This document shows positions 30,115 through 39,087 of a stretch of DNA of 42,738 bases, piece by piece. The notes under the pieces were generated by a model. That model made no database searches. It worked only from the letters and a program-made list of their open reading frames with translations, and had not been told where the DNA came from. The position numbers were made by a program, and so were the translations under genes. Position 1 is the first letter of the stretch; the number at the start of each line of letters is the position of its first letter. The stretch is taken from positions 1 through 42,738 of the IMG/VR virus record IMGVR_UViG_3300025646_000094; one strand, written 5' to 3'. This DNA is from a virus.

Positions 30115-32709
30115 ATGGCAACTATTATTCAAATTAAACGTTCCACAGGAACATCGGCGCCATCATCGCTTAAACTTGGAGAACTAGCCTATACTTATGG
30201 TACAGGTACACAAGGTAATCTAGGTGATAGACTTTTCGTTGGAGAAGGTGGAGTAGATGGTGACGGTAATGCCAATAACATTACAGTTATAGGTGGACAA
30301 TATTTTACAGATCAATTAGATCACGTACAAGGTACATTAACAGCTTCATCAGCTTTACTAGTTGATAGTAATAAAGCAATTGATGAAATCTTTATAGGTA
30401 ATTCAGCAAGTACAGGTGGTACTTTAAAATTAAACGAAGGTACTAATAACGGCGCTCATTTTGCTGCCATTAAAGCTCCTAACTCTTTAGCCGCTTCATA
30501 CACATTAACGTTGCCAAGTGATGATGGAGATGCTAATGAGTTTTTACAAACAGATGGTTCTGGAAATTTAACTTGGGCTGCTGTCACATCAAGTTTAACT
30601 CTTGCTGCTGACACAGGATCAAATGATACTTTTAATACAGGTGAAACACTAACATTTACTGGTGGTACTGGTATTGATACAACAGTTTCAGATAATACAA
30701 TAACATTTGCTGTTGATAGTACAGTTACTACTGCTTCATCTACAACTACATTTACAAACAAAACATTTGACGCAAATGGTACAGGTAACTCAATATCAAA
30801 CATTGAAGTAGCTGATTTTGCTTCAGGTGTTGTAGATACTGATTTAAGTTCAGTTTCAGGAAGTGACGACACTCTTGCATCTGCGAAAGCAATTAAAGCT
30901 TATGTAGATACACAAACTGCAAGTCAGATGACAACTTTTACTATCTCTGATGATAGTTCAACAACGTCAACTATTACACAATCTGATACTTTACAATTTT
31001 TAGGTGGAACTGGTATAGGTTCTACAGTATCTGGTGACACAGTTACTTTTGCGATTGATGCTACAGTAACAACTAATTCTGGTACACAAACACTTACAAA
31101 TAAAACTATTAATTTAGCAAACAATACTGTAACAGGTACAACTGCTGAATTTAATACAGCGTTAAGTGATGGTTCGTTTGCGACTTTAGCTGGAACAGAA
31201 ACACTTACAAACAAAACTATTAATAGTGCTTCAAACACAATTACAATTACCGAGTCAAACATTTCTGACTTAGGTTCTTATATTACTGCTTCAAGTACAG
31301 ATACATTATCTAACAAAACAATTGATAGTGCTTCAAACACAATCACTTTAGATTTATCAGAAGGTACTTTAACTGGTACAACTGCTGAATTTAATAGTGC
31401 ATTATCAGATGGTTCTTTCGCTACATTAGCGGGAACAGAAACATTATCTAATAAAACACTTACAACACCTAAATTTGCTGATGGTGGTTTCATCGCTGAT
31501 AGTAATGGTAATGAACAGATTGTATTTAACACAACTGCTTCTGCTGTTAACTACCTAGATGTAACTAACGCAGCAACAGGAAACGGTATTACATTAGCAT
31601 CTGCTGGTACTGATACAAATATTGACTTTGTAATTAGTCCAAAAGGTACTGGTACAGTTAGTGTTGACTCAAGTAGAATTACTAACGTTACTGATCCATC
31701 AGGCGACCAAGACGCTGCTACAAAAGCATACGTTGATAGTGTTGCAAATGGTTTAGATGTAAAAGATTCAGTAAGATACGCTTCAACAGCGAACATTACT
31801 GGTACTTACGACAATGGCGCTGGTACAATTACAGCAGGTTCAAATGGTGCTTTATCAATTGATGGTCAAACTCCATCACAAAACGATAGAGTATTATTAA
31901 AAGACCAAACAAGTGCTGTTCAAAATGGTTTATATATTGTAACTACAGTTGGAGATGGTTCAACTGCATATGTATTAACTAGAACACCAGACGCTGATGC
32001 GGCAAATGAAATCACAGGTGGTTCATTTGTATTTGTTGAAGAAGGTACTGCGAATGCTGATAATGGTTATGTATTTACACACAATGGTACTCCAACATTA
32101 GGTACAACTAATATTACAGTTGCACAATTCTCTGGCGCAGGCCAAATCTCTGCTGGTGATGCGTTAACAAAAACTGGTAATCAGTTAGATGTTGCTGTAG
32201 ATGATAGTACAATAGAAATATCAAGTGACGCTTTACAAGTTAAAGCTTCAGGTATTGGTGCGAATGAGTTAGCGTCTAACGCAGTTGAAACAGCAAAAAT
32301 TAATAACAACGCTGTTACAGTTGCGAAGTTAGCGACAACTTTAGATTTATCATCTAACACAATTACTTTACCAAGTTCTTTTGTTACTACAACTGGTACA
32401 CAAACTTTAACAAACAAAACTATTAACGCATCTCAATTAGTAGATGGTTCAGTTTCAAATGCGAAACTTGCTAATAGTTCACTATCATTTACTGACGAAA
32501 GTTCAACTTCTGGTTCAGTAAGTCTTGGCGGAACATTAGAGTTCTTAACAGGAGAAGGTATGAATACAACAGCAAGTGGTAGTACACTTACAATTGCTGC
32601 TGAATTAGCGACAACTTCAAATAAAGGTGTTGCTTCATTTAGTTCAGATAATTTTACTGTTACTTCAGGTGCTGTTACTGTGACTACAATTGATGGTGGA
32701 ACGTTTTAA
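30115..32709 (+). CDS. Large tail-fibre protein with TLTNKTI repeats, 864 aa
   Basis: The N-terminus (MATIIQIKRSTGTSAPSSLK, then LGELAYTYG) is the start module seen in many tropism-determinant and fibre proteins. The body contains several fibre repeats of the form TLTNKTI/TLSNKTI (about 215-460) and two near-identical 30-residue units (TGTTAEFNTALSDGSFATLA, then GTETLTNKT). A central globular domain (about 520-680) starts with GDQDAATKAYVDSVANGLDV and includes NDRVLLKDQTSAVQNGLYIV, a domain common in phage fibre proteins. The C-terminus is again repetitive (TLTNKTINASQLVDG...). No glycine-rich tip. Probably a trimeric, elongated fibre shaft with a receptor or chaperone-contact domain. Confidence 0.8.
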   Translation: MATIIQIKRSTGTSAPSSLKLGELAYTYGTGTQGNLGDRLFVGEGGVDGDGNANNITVIGGQYFTDQLDHVQGTLTASSALLVDSNKAIDEIFIGNSASTGGTLKLNEGTNNGAHFAAIKAPNSLAASYTLTLPSDDGDANEFLQTDGSGNLTWAAVTSSLTLAADTGSNDTFNTGETLTFTGGTGIDTTVSDNTITFAVDSTVTTASSTTTFTNKTFDANGTGNSISNIEVADFASGVVDTDLSSVSGSDDTLASAKAIKAYVDTQTASQMTTFTISDDSSTTSTITQSDTLQFLGGTGIGSTVSGDTVTFAIDATVTTNSGTQTLTNKTINLANNTVTGTTAEFNTALSDGSFATLAGTETLTNKTINSASNTITITESNISDLGSYITASSTDTLSNKTIDSASNTITLDLSEGTLTGTTAEFNSALSDGSFATLAGTETLSNKTLTTPKFADGGFIADSNGNEQIVFNTTASAVNYLDVTNAATGNGITLASAGTDTNIDFVISPKGTGTVSVDSSRITNVTDPSGDQDAATKAYVDSVANGLDVKDSVRYASTANITGTYDNGAGTITAGSNGALSIDGQTPSQNDRVLLKDQTSAVQNGLYIVTTVGDGSTAYVLTRTPDADAANEITGGSFVFVEEGTANADNGYVFTHNGTPTLGTTNITVAQFSGAGQISAGDALTKTGNQLDVAVDDSTIEISSDALQVKASGIGANELASNAVETAKINNNAVTVAKLATTLDLSSNTITLPSSFVTTTGTQTLTNKTINASQLVDGSVSNAKLANSSLSFTDESSTSGSVSLGGTLEFLTGEGMNTTASGSTLTIAAELATTSNKGVASFSSDNFTVTSGAVTVTTIDGGTF
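31131..31220 (+). repeat. Fibre repeat unit, copy 1
   Basis: A roughly 90-nt unit encoding TGTTAEFNTALSDGSFATLA plus GTETLTNKT. Similar units lie at 31371-31460 in the same gene and at 34001-34090 in the fibre gene at 33315. Within the 864-residue protein the two copies are nearly identical in amino acids but diverged at synonymous sites. Confidence 0.75.
31371..31460 (+). repeat. Fibre repeat unit, copy 2
   Basis: Second copy of the unit at 31131, preceded by the same TIDSASNTI-type spacer that follows copy 1. Likely arose by tandem duplication and drift. Confidence 0.75.
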
Positions 32710-32732
32710 TTATTAATTGAGGAGATTAATAA

Positions 32733-33305
32733 GTGGCGACAGTTATAAAATTAAAAAGAAGTACAACAGCATCTGCTGTTCCTACTACAAGTGATTTAGC
32801 TGATGGTGAAATAGCCGTTAATATTACTGATCAAAAAATTTATATTCGTAATGGCGGTAGTATAGTTGAATTAGCAAATGCTTCAGGTGCTGATTTTAGT
32901 TCAGTTGGTGAAGATATTATACCAGCAACAACTGAAACATATGATTTAGGTTCACCTACAAAAAGATGGAATGAATTATATTTAGCTGGTTCTACAATTA
33001 ATCTAGGTGGTTCAACTATATCATCTGATGGAACAGGACAAATAAATATATCTGCAACAGGTGCAACTTTACCTCTTAACTCAAATATTGAAGTTACCTC
33101 TGGAGTACAAAAGAGTATAGCACTTCAAGGTGAAACTGGTGATCCTGTTAGATCAGTTCCATTTTTTAGTAAATCAGGTGGACTAAATACAGCTAATACA
33201 AGATTAGATTTTAAAGCCGATCCTGATTCAATTGTAGCAAGTTTTACATTAGCAAATGGTTCACAATTAGGAGCAGCAGCAGGGGATACTTTATTTTTCT
33301 TTTAA
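32733..33305 (+). CDS. Fibre protein with tropism-type N-terminus, 190 aa
   Basis: Starts with GTG at 32733, supported by GAGGAG 10 nt upstream; the product opens ATVIKLKRSTTASAVPTTSD, then LADGEIAVNITDQKIYIRNG, the same start module as the 864-residue fibre. The middle (YDLGSPTKRWNELYLAGSTI) is typical of phage fibre domains that precede shaft repeats. The C-terminal 50 residues are Phe/Ala/Gly-rich without clear motif. Probably a short fibre or a connector for its large neighbours. Confidence 0.72.
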   Translation: MATVIKLKRSTTASAVPTTSDLADGEIAVNITDQKIYIRNGGSIVELANASGADFSSVGEDIIPATTETYDLGSPTKRWNELYLAGSTINLGGSTISSDGTGQINISATGATLPLNSNIEVTSGVQKSIALQGETGDPVRSVPFFSKSGGLNTANTRLDFKADPDSIVASFTLANGSQLGAAAGDTLFFF

Positions 33306-33314
33306 GGAATTAAT

Positions 33315-34400
33315 ATGACAGCAAAAACACCAATACGAACAGTCTTTAATGAAAGTAACGTTGCCACAGGTCTAGCAGAATTTCAAACAGGTGAGTTTAT
33401 CGCTGTAGAACACGGTGGTTTAGGTGTTGCTACATTAACAGCAAACGCTATTCTATTAGGTAACGGTACAAGTGCTGTACAAAATTCAGCAATTGGTATA
33501 TCTGGTACAACTCTTTCATCTACAGATTCATCTACCATAACAATCGCCGAAGCATTATCAGTTACAGGTGCATTAAATGTTACAGGAACAATTACAGGTA
33601 CTATTTCAGGTAATGTTACAGGTACAACAACAGCTGGTAATATACAAGTTGGTGTGACAGGAAATAACGAAATAGATACCACATCAGGAAATTTAACATT
33701 AGATTCTGCTGGTGGTACAGTTGCTGTTGACGATAACTTAACAGTATCAGGTAATACTACAGTAACAGGAAACTTAACAGTAAACGGAACAACTACAACA
33801 GTTAATTCTACAACAATAGAAATTACAAATTCATTTACGTTTGAGGGTTCAACGGCTGATGATTATGAAACTGTTTTAGGTGTTGTTGATCCAACTGCTG
33901 ATAGAACAATTAATTTACCAAATGCTTCAGGTACAATTGTATTACAAGATACTACAGATACACTTACAAATAAAACTATTAACTTAACAAGTAATACTTT
34001 AACAGGTACAACTGCTCAGTTTAACTCTGCTTTAAGTGATGGTTCATTTGTAACTTTAGCAGGTTCTGAAACACTTACAAATAAAACTTTAACAACACCT
34101 GTAATTTCATCAATTTCAAATACAGGTACTATAACGTTACCTACATCTAGTGACACTTTAGTAGGTAGAGCAACAACTGACACTTTAACAAATAAAACAA
34201 TTGACGCTGATAACAATACAATTACAAATATTGGAGATGATGAATTATCAAGTGGTATTAGTGCTATAAAAATCGGTAATGGAGATGTTGACAACACAGA
34301 ATTAAGTTATCTTAATGGCGTGACAAGTGCTATTCAAACACAAATAGACACAAAAGCGTCAACTGCATTCGCTATCGCACAGGCTGTTGCACTTGGTTAA
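33315..34400 (+). CDS. Tail-fibre protein with TLTNKTI repeats, 361 aa, ends FAIAQAVALG
   Basis: Fibre-type protein. The N-terminus (FQTGEFIAVEHGGLGVATLT) is followed by GNVTGTTTAGNIQVG-type and TVTGNLTVNGTTTTVNSTTI-type beta repeats common in phage fibre shafts (about 85-170), then a domain with SFTFEGSTADDYETVLGVVD. TLTNKTI repeats occupy about 210-305, including one unit shared with the 864-residue fibre. The C-terminus (LNGVTSAIQTQIDTKASTAF...) is a helical ending that finishes FAIAQAVALG, identical to the last ten residues of the protein at 14813. Ends five bases before an 8-bp inverted repeat that overlaps the late promoter of gp13. Confidence 0.78.
   Translation: MTAKTPIRTVFNESNVATGLAEFQTGEFIAVEHGGLGVATLTANAILLGNGTSAVQNSAIGISGTTLSSTDSSTITIAEALSVTGALNVTGTITGTISGNVTGTTTAGNIQVGVTGNNEIDTTSGNLTLDSAGGTVAVDDNLTVSGNTTVTGNLTVNGTTTTVNSTTIEITNSFTFEGSTADDYETVLGVVDPTADRTINLPNASGTIVLQDTTDTLTNKTINLTSNTLTGTTAQFNSALSDGSFVTLAGSETLTNKTLTTPVISSISNTGTITLPTSSDTLVGRATTDTLTNKTIDADNNTITNIGDDELSSGISAIKIGNGDVDNTELSYLNGVTSAIQTQIDTKASTAFAIAQAVALG
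34001..34090 (+). repeat. Fibre repeat unit, copy 3 (second gene)
   Basis: Encodes TGTTAQFNSALSDGSFVTLA plus GSETLTNKT, the same module as 31131-31220 and 31371-31460 but in a different fibre gene, showing module sharing between paralogues. Confidence 0.72.
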
Positions 34401-34404
34401 TACT

Positions 34405-34426
34405 CTACTATTCTTATAAATAGTAG
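34405..34426 (+). other. 8-bp inverted repeat overlapping a late promoter
   Basis: CTACTATT (34405-34412) and AATAGTAG (34419-34426) are perfect inverted repeats separated by six bases, just after the fibre stop codon. In RNA from upstream they would form a hairpin; on DNA they surround the TATAAATA of gp13. It could act as a processing or weak termination element for the upstream transcript. Confidence 0.5.
34415..34422 (+). promoter_or_regulatory. Consensus T4 late promoter before the neck genes
   Basis: Perfect TATAAATA; the transcript would begin near 34428, with AGAGGG (about 34432-34437) before the gp13 ATG at 34442. It lies inside the inverted repeat 34405-34426. Confidence 0.75.
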
Positions 34427-34441
34427 AAAATAGAGGGAATT

Positions 34442-35248
34442 ATGGCAACACCATCAAGTAGAGAACAATTAAAACAGTACGCTTTAAGAGCACTCGGAAA
34501 GCCAGTCATAGAAATTAACGCTGATGACGACCAATTAGAAGATAGAATTGATGAAGCGTTACAATACTTTGCGCAATATCACTATGACGGTATAAGAAGA
34601 ACATACTTAAAGTATCAATACACACAGGCTGATTACGACAGAATAAATGCTGATACAACTGAATCAGTCACTAAAAATTCTGTAACAACTTCTTGGAAAG
34701 AAGCAAACGGTTTTATCGTAGTGCCAGAAAGTGTAATCTCTGTAATTAATATATTCCCATATTCTAACAAAGGTAATTTAAACTTATTTGATGTAAGATA
34801 CCAATTAAGATTAAATGACCTTTATGATTTTTCTTCAACATCTATTATTAACTATGATGTTGTATTAAGACATTTAGATTTTTTAGACCACATACTCGTT
34901 GGTGAAAAACCATTAAGATTTAATCAACACGACAATAGACTTTACATAGACCAAGATTGGAAAAATGATTTACAAGTTGGTGAATATATGGTTATTGAAT
35001 GTTATAGAAAATTAGATCCAACTGTTTATACTGATGTTTATAATGACATTTATTTAAAAAGATATGTCACTTCATTATTTAAAAAACAATGGGGCGCAAA
35101 TTTATCTAAATTTAATGGTGTCGCTATGATTGGTGGCGTATCATTAAATGGTCAACAGATTTATTCTGAGGCATTAAATGACATTGAAAAATTAGAACAA
35201 GAAATAAGAAGTTCATACGAATTAAATCCAGCAATGATGATAGGATAA
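34442..35248 (+). CDS. 13: Neck protein gp13
   Basis: A 268-residue protein of the T4 gp13 type. The N-terminus (REQLKQYALRALGKPVIEIN) is followed by DQLEDRIDEALQYFAQYHYD, the typical helical opening of the family, and the C-terminus ends with helices (YVTSLFKKQWGANLSKFNGV; EALNDIEKLEQEIRSSYELN). In T4 gp13 and gp14 form the neck that closes the filled head and joins it to the tail. It is followed after 4 nt by gp14, as in T4. A late promoter and AGAGGG support the start. Confidence 0.9.
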   Translation: MATPSSREQLKQYALRALGKPVIEINADDDQLEDRIDEALQYFAQYHYDGIRRTYLKYQYTQADYDRINADTTESVTKNSVTTSWKEANGFIVVPESVISVINIFPYSNKGNLNLFDVRYQLRLNDLYDFSSTSIINYDVVLRHLDFLDHILVGEKPLRFNQHDNRLYIDQDWKNDLQVGEYMVIECYRKLDPTVYTDVYNDIYLKRYVTSLFKKQWGANLSKFNGVAMIGGVSLNGQQIYSEALNDIEKLEQEIRSSYELNPAMMIG

Positions 35249-35252
35249 TGCT

Positions 35253-36053
35253 ATGGCCGTCAACCACTATTTTCAACAAGGTAAGGGCATAGGAAGTTCC
35301 GAAGAACAAAGACTTTATGAAGATATAATCATAGAGGGTTTGAAAATCTACGGACAAGATATTTACTATCTTCCTCGTTCAATCGTAAATAAAGACTTAA
35401 TTTTAGGTGAAGATATGCTGTCTAGGTTCAGAACAGCACATATGATTGAAATGTATATGGAAACCACTGAAGGTTTTGCTGGTGAACAAGAGATTGTAAA
35501 TAAATTTGGTTTAGAAATTAGAGAAGATACTACGTTTATGGTATCTAAAAGAAGATTTGATGAAGCAGTTGATAGTAAAACTTCACTAATTAAAGAAGGA
35601 AGACCAAACGAAGGCGATATACTTTACATGCCTTTGATGAATAGTTTTTTTGAGATTAAATTTGTACAAGACCAAGAGCCATTCTTTCAATTAAGTAATT
35701 TACCAGTTTACAAACTCGTATGTACTCGTTGGGAATACTCTGGTGAACAACTTGATACAGGTCTTACAGATATTGATAGTGCAGAAGATCAATACTCTAC
35801 TGATACTTTACAACATCAATTTACACTTGAAGATGGTACAGGTTCATTACAATTAGAAACTGAAAGTGTCAATGGTGATAGATTCTACTTTATAAATGAA
35901 GATCATAATTTTAATGTTCAAACTCAATCACTGTATTCAGATAATTTAGATTTAGATAGTGAAGCAGGGTTTGATACAGCTTCGACAGCAGATGATATAT
36001 TAGATTTCACAGAACGTAACCCGTTTGGTGATCCTGACCAAGGAGAGTTTTAA
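35253..36053 (+). CDS. 14: Neck protein gp14
   Basis: A 266-residue homologue of T4 gp14. Corresponding segments are LYEDIIIEGLKIYGQDIYYL, then PRSIVNKDLILGEDMLSRFR (T4 [20 protein letters not shown], then SPDLIFGEDLKNKF), EMYMETTEGFAGEQEIVNKF, and GDILYMPLMNSFFEIKFVQD. The C-terminal 70 residues are acidic and Asp/Ser-rich with little similarity and may be flexible. Shares one base with gp15 (TAATG). Role: neck assembly with gp13. Confidence 0.93.
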   Translation: MAVNHYFQQGKGIGSSEEQRLYEDIIIEGLKIYGQDIYYLPRSIVNKDLILGEDMLSRFRTAHMIEMYMETTEGFAGEQEIVNKFGLEIREDTTFMVSKRRFDEAVDSKTSLIKEGRPNEGDILYMPLMNSFFEIKFVQDQEPFFQLSNLPVYKLVCTRWEYSGEQLDTGLTDIDSAEDQYSTDTLQHQFTLEDGTGSLQLETESVNGDRFYFINEDHNFNVQTQSLYSDNLDLDSEAGFDTASTADDILDFTERNPFGDPDQGEF

Positions 36054-36859
36054 TGTTTGGAACATATTTTTACAACGAATCAATGAGAAGAATGACCATC
36101 GCATTTGGTCAACTTTTTAATAAGATTAAAGTAAAAAGAAAAGATAGTGAAGGCGATGTAGTACAATCAATGGCTGTTCCATTAGCATATGCGCCAAAAG
36201 AAAAGTTTTTAGTTAGATTAGATCAACAACCATCTTTAGATGAACGAGAAATGGCGATCACATTACCTCGTATGAGTTTTGAAATATCAGGTATATCGTA
36301 TGATGGCTCTCGTAAGTTAACAAGAGTTCAAAAGTATAAGCAAGTTAAATCAGGCGAAGATGGAAAAGTAATGACATATAATTACACACCTGTTCCTTAT
36401 AATATATCTTATACATTAAATATATTTACAGCGACTGCCGAATCAGGTCTACAAATAGTAGAACAAATACTTCCTTTCTTTCAACCTGATTATACAGTTA
36501 CAGTCAATGCTGTACCATCTTTGAATATTAAGAGAGATGTACCAATTATACTTAATGATGTAAATTATGAAGATAGTTATAGTGGTGATTTTACAACTCG
36601 TAGAGCAGTAATATACACATTAAACTTTACGGCGAAAACATACTTATTTGGACCAGCGACAACTCAAGGCGTTATTAAAGAAGTTCAATCTGATCTATAT
36701 TCAGATACAGATACAACAAATAAAGCGAGAGAAGATAGAATTGTGATTACTCCAAACCCGACTAGCGCAGACGCTGATGACGATTTTGGGTTTACAACAA
36801 CAATTACGTCATATACAGACGGCAAAAAATACAACCCATCTACGGATTCAGATGGATAA
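36053..36859 (+). CDS. 15: Tail-completion / sheath-stabilising protein gp15
   Basis: A 268-residue homologue of T4 gp15. It opens MFGTYFYNESMRRMTIAFGQ, then LFNKIKVKR (T4 MFGYFYNSSFRRYATLMGDL...), has the conserved run ITLPRMSFEISGISYDGSRK and the diagnostic IVEQILPFFQPDYTVTVNAV (T4 IVEQILPYFQPHFN...). The C-terminal tail (about 225-268) is Asp/Thr-rich. gp15 forms the hexameric terminator on the tail and contacts the neck. Its stop codon lies within the tandem late promoter of the next gene. Confidence 0.94.
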   Translation: MFGTYFYNESMRRMTIAFGQLFNKIKVKRKDSEGDVVQSMAVPLAYAPKEKFLVRLDQQPSLDEREMAITLPRMSFEISGISYDGSRKLTRVQKYKQVKSGEDGKVMTYNYTPVPYNISYTLNIFTATAESGLQIVEQILPFFQPDYTVTVNAVPSLNIKRDVPIILNDVNYEDSYSGDFTTRRAVIYTLNFTAKTYLFGPATTQGVIKEVQSDLYSDTDTTNKAREDRIVITPNPTSADADDDFGFTTTITSYTDGKKYNPSTDSDG

Positions 36860-36871
36860 ATAGTATAAATA
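36855..36871 (+). promoter_or_regulatory. Tandem late promoters GATAAATAG-TATAAATA
   Basis: The same 17-nt string as at 15217-15233: GATAAATA (36855-36862) then TATAAATA (36864-36871). The first box includes the gp15 stop codon. A GAGAGA ribosome site precedes the adhesin ATG at 36890. Confidence 0.7.
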
Positions 36872-36889
36872 ATATAGAGAGAAACACCT

Positions 36890-38500
36890 ATGTCAATTAG
36901 TAAAATTAAAGAAAAATCATTAACAACTGGCGCAGTTACTGACGCTAATTTTGATAAAACAGTATTAACAGATCAAACAGAATTATCAGCAACAGCAGCA
37001 AGTGATGATATTTTATTAATTTACGATACAAGTGCTGGCGTTATTAAAAAAATTCAAAGATCAAATGTTTCTTTACAAGTACCTACTTTTAGTTCAGTAA
37101 GTCCAACATCATTAACTACAGGTGATCTAACTGGCAATTACACAATTGTTGTAACAGGAACTGGTTATGATGAAAGTGCTACTTTTAAATTAAGAACAAC
37201 TGGTGGTACAGATATTTCAATGGATAGTGTGACTAGAAATAGCTCAACTCAATTAACAGGTACAGTTGCTAAAAATACAGCAAACTTAACAAATGCAAAT
37301 GAACCATTTGATATTATTATTACAAACAGTTCTGGTTTGTTAACAACTGCAACAAATCAAATTAATATTGACGCACAACCGGTTTACACAACTGCTTCTG
37401 GTTCTTTAGGTTCAGGTACAGGTGGTAGTTCATTATCATTTTCTGTTAACGCAACTGATCCAGAATCAGCAGGTAATGTTACTTTTGAATTACAATCAGG
37501 AAGTTTACCTCCAGGATTGAGTTTAACTAACACTGCAGCGGAAGGTGGTACAGCCATTATATCTGGTACAGCAACAAATCCTGCAGCAAACACAACTTAT
37601 AACTTTGTTTTGAGAGCAGTAGATGCAGCGTCAAACACATCATCAAGAGCTTTTTCAATTACAATCAATAGATTATTTACATCACAATCATTTACATCAT
37701 CTGGTACATTTAGTGTACCATCAGGTGTTACAGTTACAGATGTATTAGTTGTAGCAGGTGGTGGTGGTGCAGGAGATGACTATGGTGGTGGTGGTGGCGC
37801 TGGTGGTCTTATTTTTATGCCAGAGTATCCTGTTACGCCAGGTGGAACAGTTACAGTTACAGTTGGTTGTGGTGGTTCAGCTGGTAGTTCACCAGCGGGA
37901 CAACCTGCAGCACGAGGTGGAACGGGACAAGATTCGGTATTTGGAACCTTAACTGCTAAAGGTGGTGGTGGAGGTGGTGGAGGTAATATTTTACTTGATG
38001 GTCTTCCAGGTGGATCTGGAGGTGGTGGGTCAGGACACGGAACAAATTGTCCAGGTACACAAAACTCAGGTGGTGGTGCAACTCAACCAACTCAACCAGG
38101 TAACTCTGGTGCTTATGGTTTTGGAAATGCTGGTGGAGATGGTGTAAGACCTGGTACAACTTCTTTATTTAGTGGTGGAGGTGGTGGCGCTCTATATCCT
38201 GGAGCGATAGGTTGTGGAACAACACCTGCCACTCCTTTAACTTGTGGTGCAGGTGGAACTGGTAAAGCTTACACGATTGCAGATGGTACAACTCCAGTAT
38301 ATTACGCTGGTGGTGGTGCAGGTGCTCATTACAACAGTACTTTCACAGCAAGACCTGGTGGTCAAGGTGGTGGAGGTAACAGTCGAGGACCTTGCAGTCC
38401 TGCAGGCCAATCTGGAGAAGCAAATAAAGGTGGTGGTGCTGGAGGAAACGCAGCAAGTCAAGCAATAGGTGGTAAAGGTATAGTAATAGTAAGATACTAA
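36890..38500 (+). CDS. Tail-fibre adhesin with glycine-rich tip, 536 aa
   Basis: Fourth glycine-rich adhesin, placed apart from the other three between gp15 and gp16. The order is the same: shared motif TELSATAASDDILLIYDTSA, then IKKI (about 28-58), IPT-like domain (about 62-165, SSVSPTSLTTGDLTGNYTI), Ig-like domain (about 170-265, FELQSGSLPPGLSLTNTAAE) and glycine-rich C-terminus (about 275-536) ending GGKGIVIVRY. A 39-nt stretch is identical to the 656-residue paralogue. Several Cys occur in Gly loops (GCGGS, NCPGT, GCGTT). Likely receptor-binding. A 2OG oxygenase gene follows immediately. Confidence 0.8.
   Translation: MSISKIKEKSLTTGAVTDANFDKTVLTDQTELSATAASDDILLIYDTSAGVIKKIQRSNVSLQVPTFSSVSPTSLTTGDLTGNYTIVVTGTGYDESATFKLRTTGGTDISMDSVTRNSSTQLTGTVAKNTANLTNANEPFDIIITNSSGLLTTATNQINIDAQPVYTTASGSLGSGTGGSSLSFSVNATDPESAGNVTFELQSGSLPPGLSLTNTAAEGGTAIISGTATNPAANTTYNFVLRAVDAASNTSSRAFSITINRLFTSQSFTSSGTFSVPSGVTVTDVLVVAGGGGAGDDYGGGGGAGGLIFMPEYPVTPGGTVTVTVGCGGSAGSSPAGQPAARGGTGQDSVFGTLTAKGGGGGGGGNILLDGLPGGSGGGGSGHGTNCPGTQNSGGGATQPTQPGNSGAYGFGNAGGDGVRPGTTSLFSGGGGGALYPGAIGCGTTPATPLTCGAGGTGKAYTIADGTTPVYYAGGGAGAHYNSTFTARPGGQGGGGNSRGPCSPAGQSGEANKGGGAGGNAASQAIGGKGIVIVRY
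37688..37726 (+). repeat. 39-nt exact repeat, copy 2 (adhesin paralogue)
   Basis: Identical to 16788-16826. It marks the same domain junction, at the entry to the glycine-rich tip. Confidence 0.85.
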
Positions 38501-38506
38501 ACCTCA

Positions 38507-38514
38507 TCTAAATA
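38507..38514 (+). promoter_or_regulatory. Late promoter abutting a start codon
   Basis: TCTAAATA, seven of eight matches. The expected transcript start is at or one base before the oxygenase ATG at 38521, with no Shine-Dalgarno in between. Confidence 0.4.
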
Positions 38515-38520
38515 GTTGTT

Positions 38521-39087
38521 ATGAAACCTAATGATAGGATACTTGTCTTTGATGATATTATAGATAAACAATCTCAAAAACAAATTCAACACATACTCTT
38601 TGATAAAGTCAGATGGCAATTTGTAGCCGATGTTACAAAACCAGATAACAAACAACAACGACCAGGTTTCTCTTATTACTTTATTACAGATAAAACAAAC
38701 GTCTTTGATTATCATAAAGATGTATTAAAGATCATAGATGCCGCTTGTCAAAAGATAAATTTTAAAAGACAAGATTGTTTACAAGGTCGTTCTTTTTTAC
38801 AACTTCCATTAAATCTAAAAGATAAAAGTATAGATACACCACACGTTGATGCTGATGTAGAACATTTAGTCGTTTTATATTATGTCAATGATAGTGATGG
38901 CGATACTGTAATCTATGAAAACACATTTAAAGGTTATGATAATGTACCTCACTTTAACGAATTAAAAGAAAAACAAAGAGTAACTCCAAAAGCAGGAAGA
39001 GTAGTTATCTTTAATGGTAAACATTGGCATACCAGTTGCCAACCACAACACAATGTTAGATGTATAATTAACTATAATTTAATCTAA
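38521..39087 (+). CDS. 2OG-Fe(II) oxygenase-like protein beside terminase
   Basis: A 188-residue oxygenase separate from the main island. H108-x-D110 lies in IDTPHVDADVEHLVVLYYVN, the strand GDTVIYENTF follows, then AGRVVIFNGKHWHTSCQPQH with the distal metal His (168 or 170), and R180 in NVRCIINYNLI. The N-terminal 55 residues form the usual strand-helix entry (RILVFDDIIDKQSQKQIQHI). It follows a glycine-rich adhesin gene directly, as island gene 1 does. Substrate unknown. Its stop codon lies in the late promoter of gp16. Confidence 0.82.
   Translation: MKPNDRILVFDDIIDKQSQKQIQHILFDKVRWQFVADVTKPDNKQQRPGFSYYFITDKTNVFDYHKDVLKIIDAACQKINFKRQDCLQGRSFLQLPLNLKDKSIDTPHVDADVEHLVVLYYVNDSDGDTVIYENTFKGYDNVPHFNELKEKQRVTPKAGRVVIFNGKHWHTSCQPQHNVRCIINYNLI

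Noticed and set aside
30115-34400. Possible CRISPR-like array from the repeated TLTNKTI segments
   Set aside because: The repeats are in-frame protein modules of irregular spacing inside coding sequence, with no unique short spacers of constant length.
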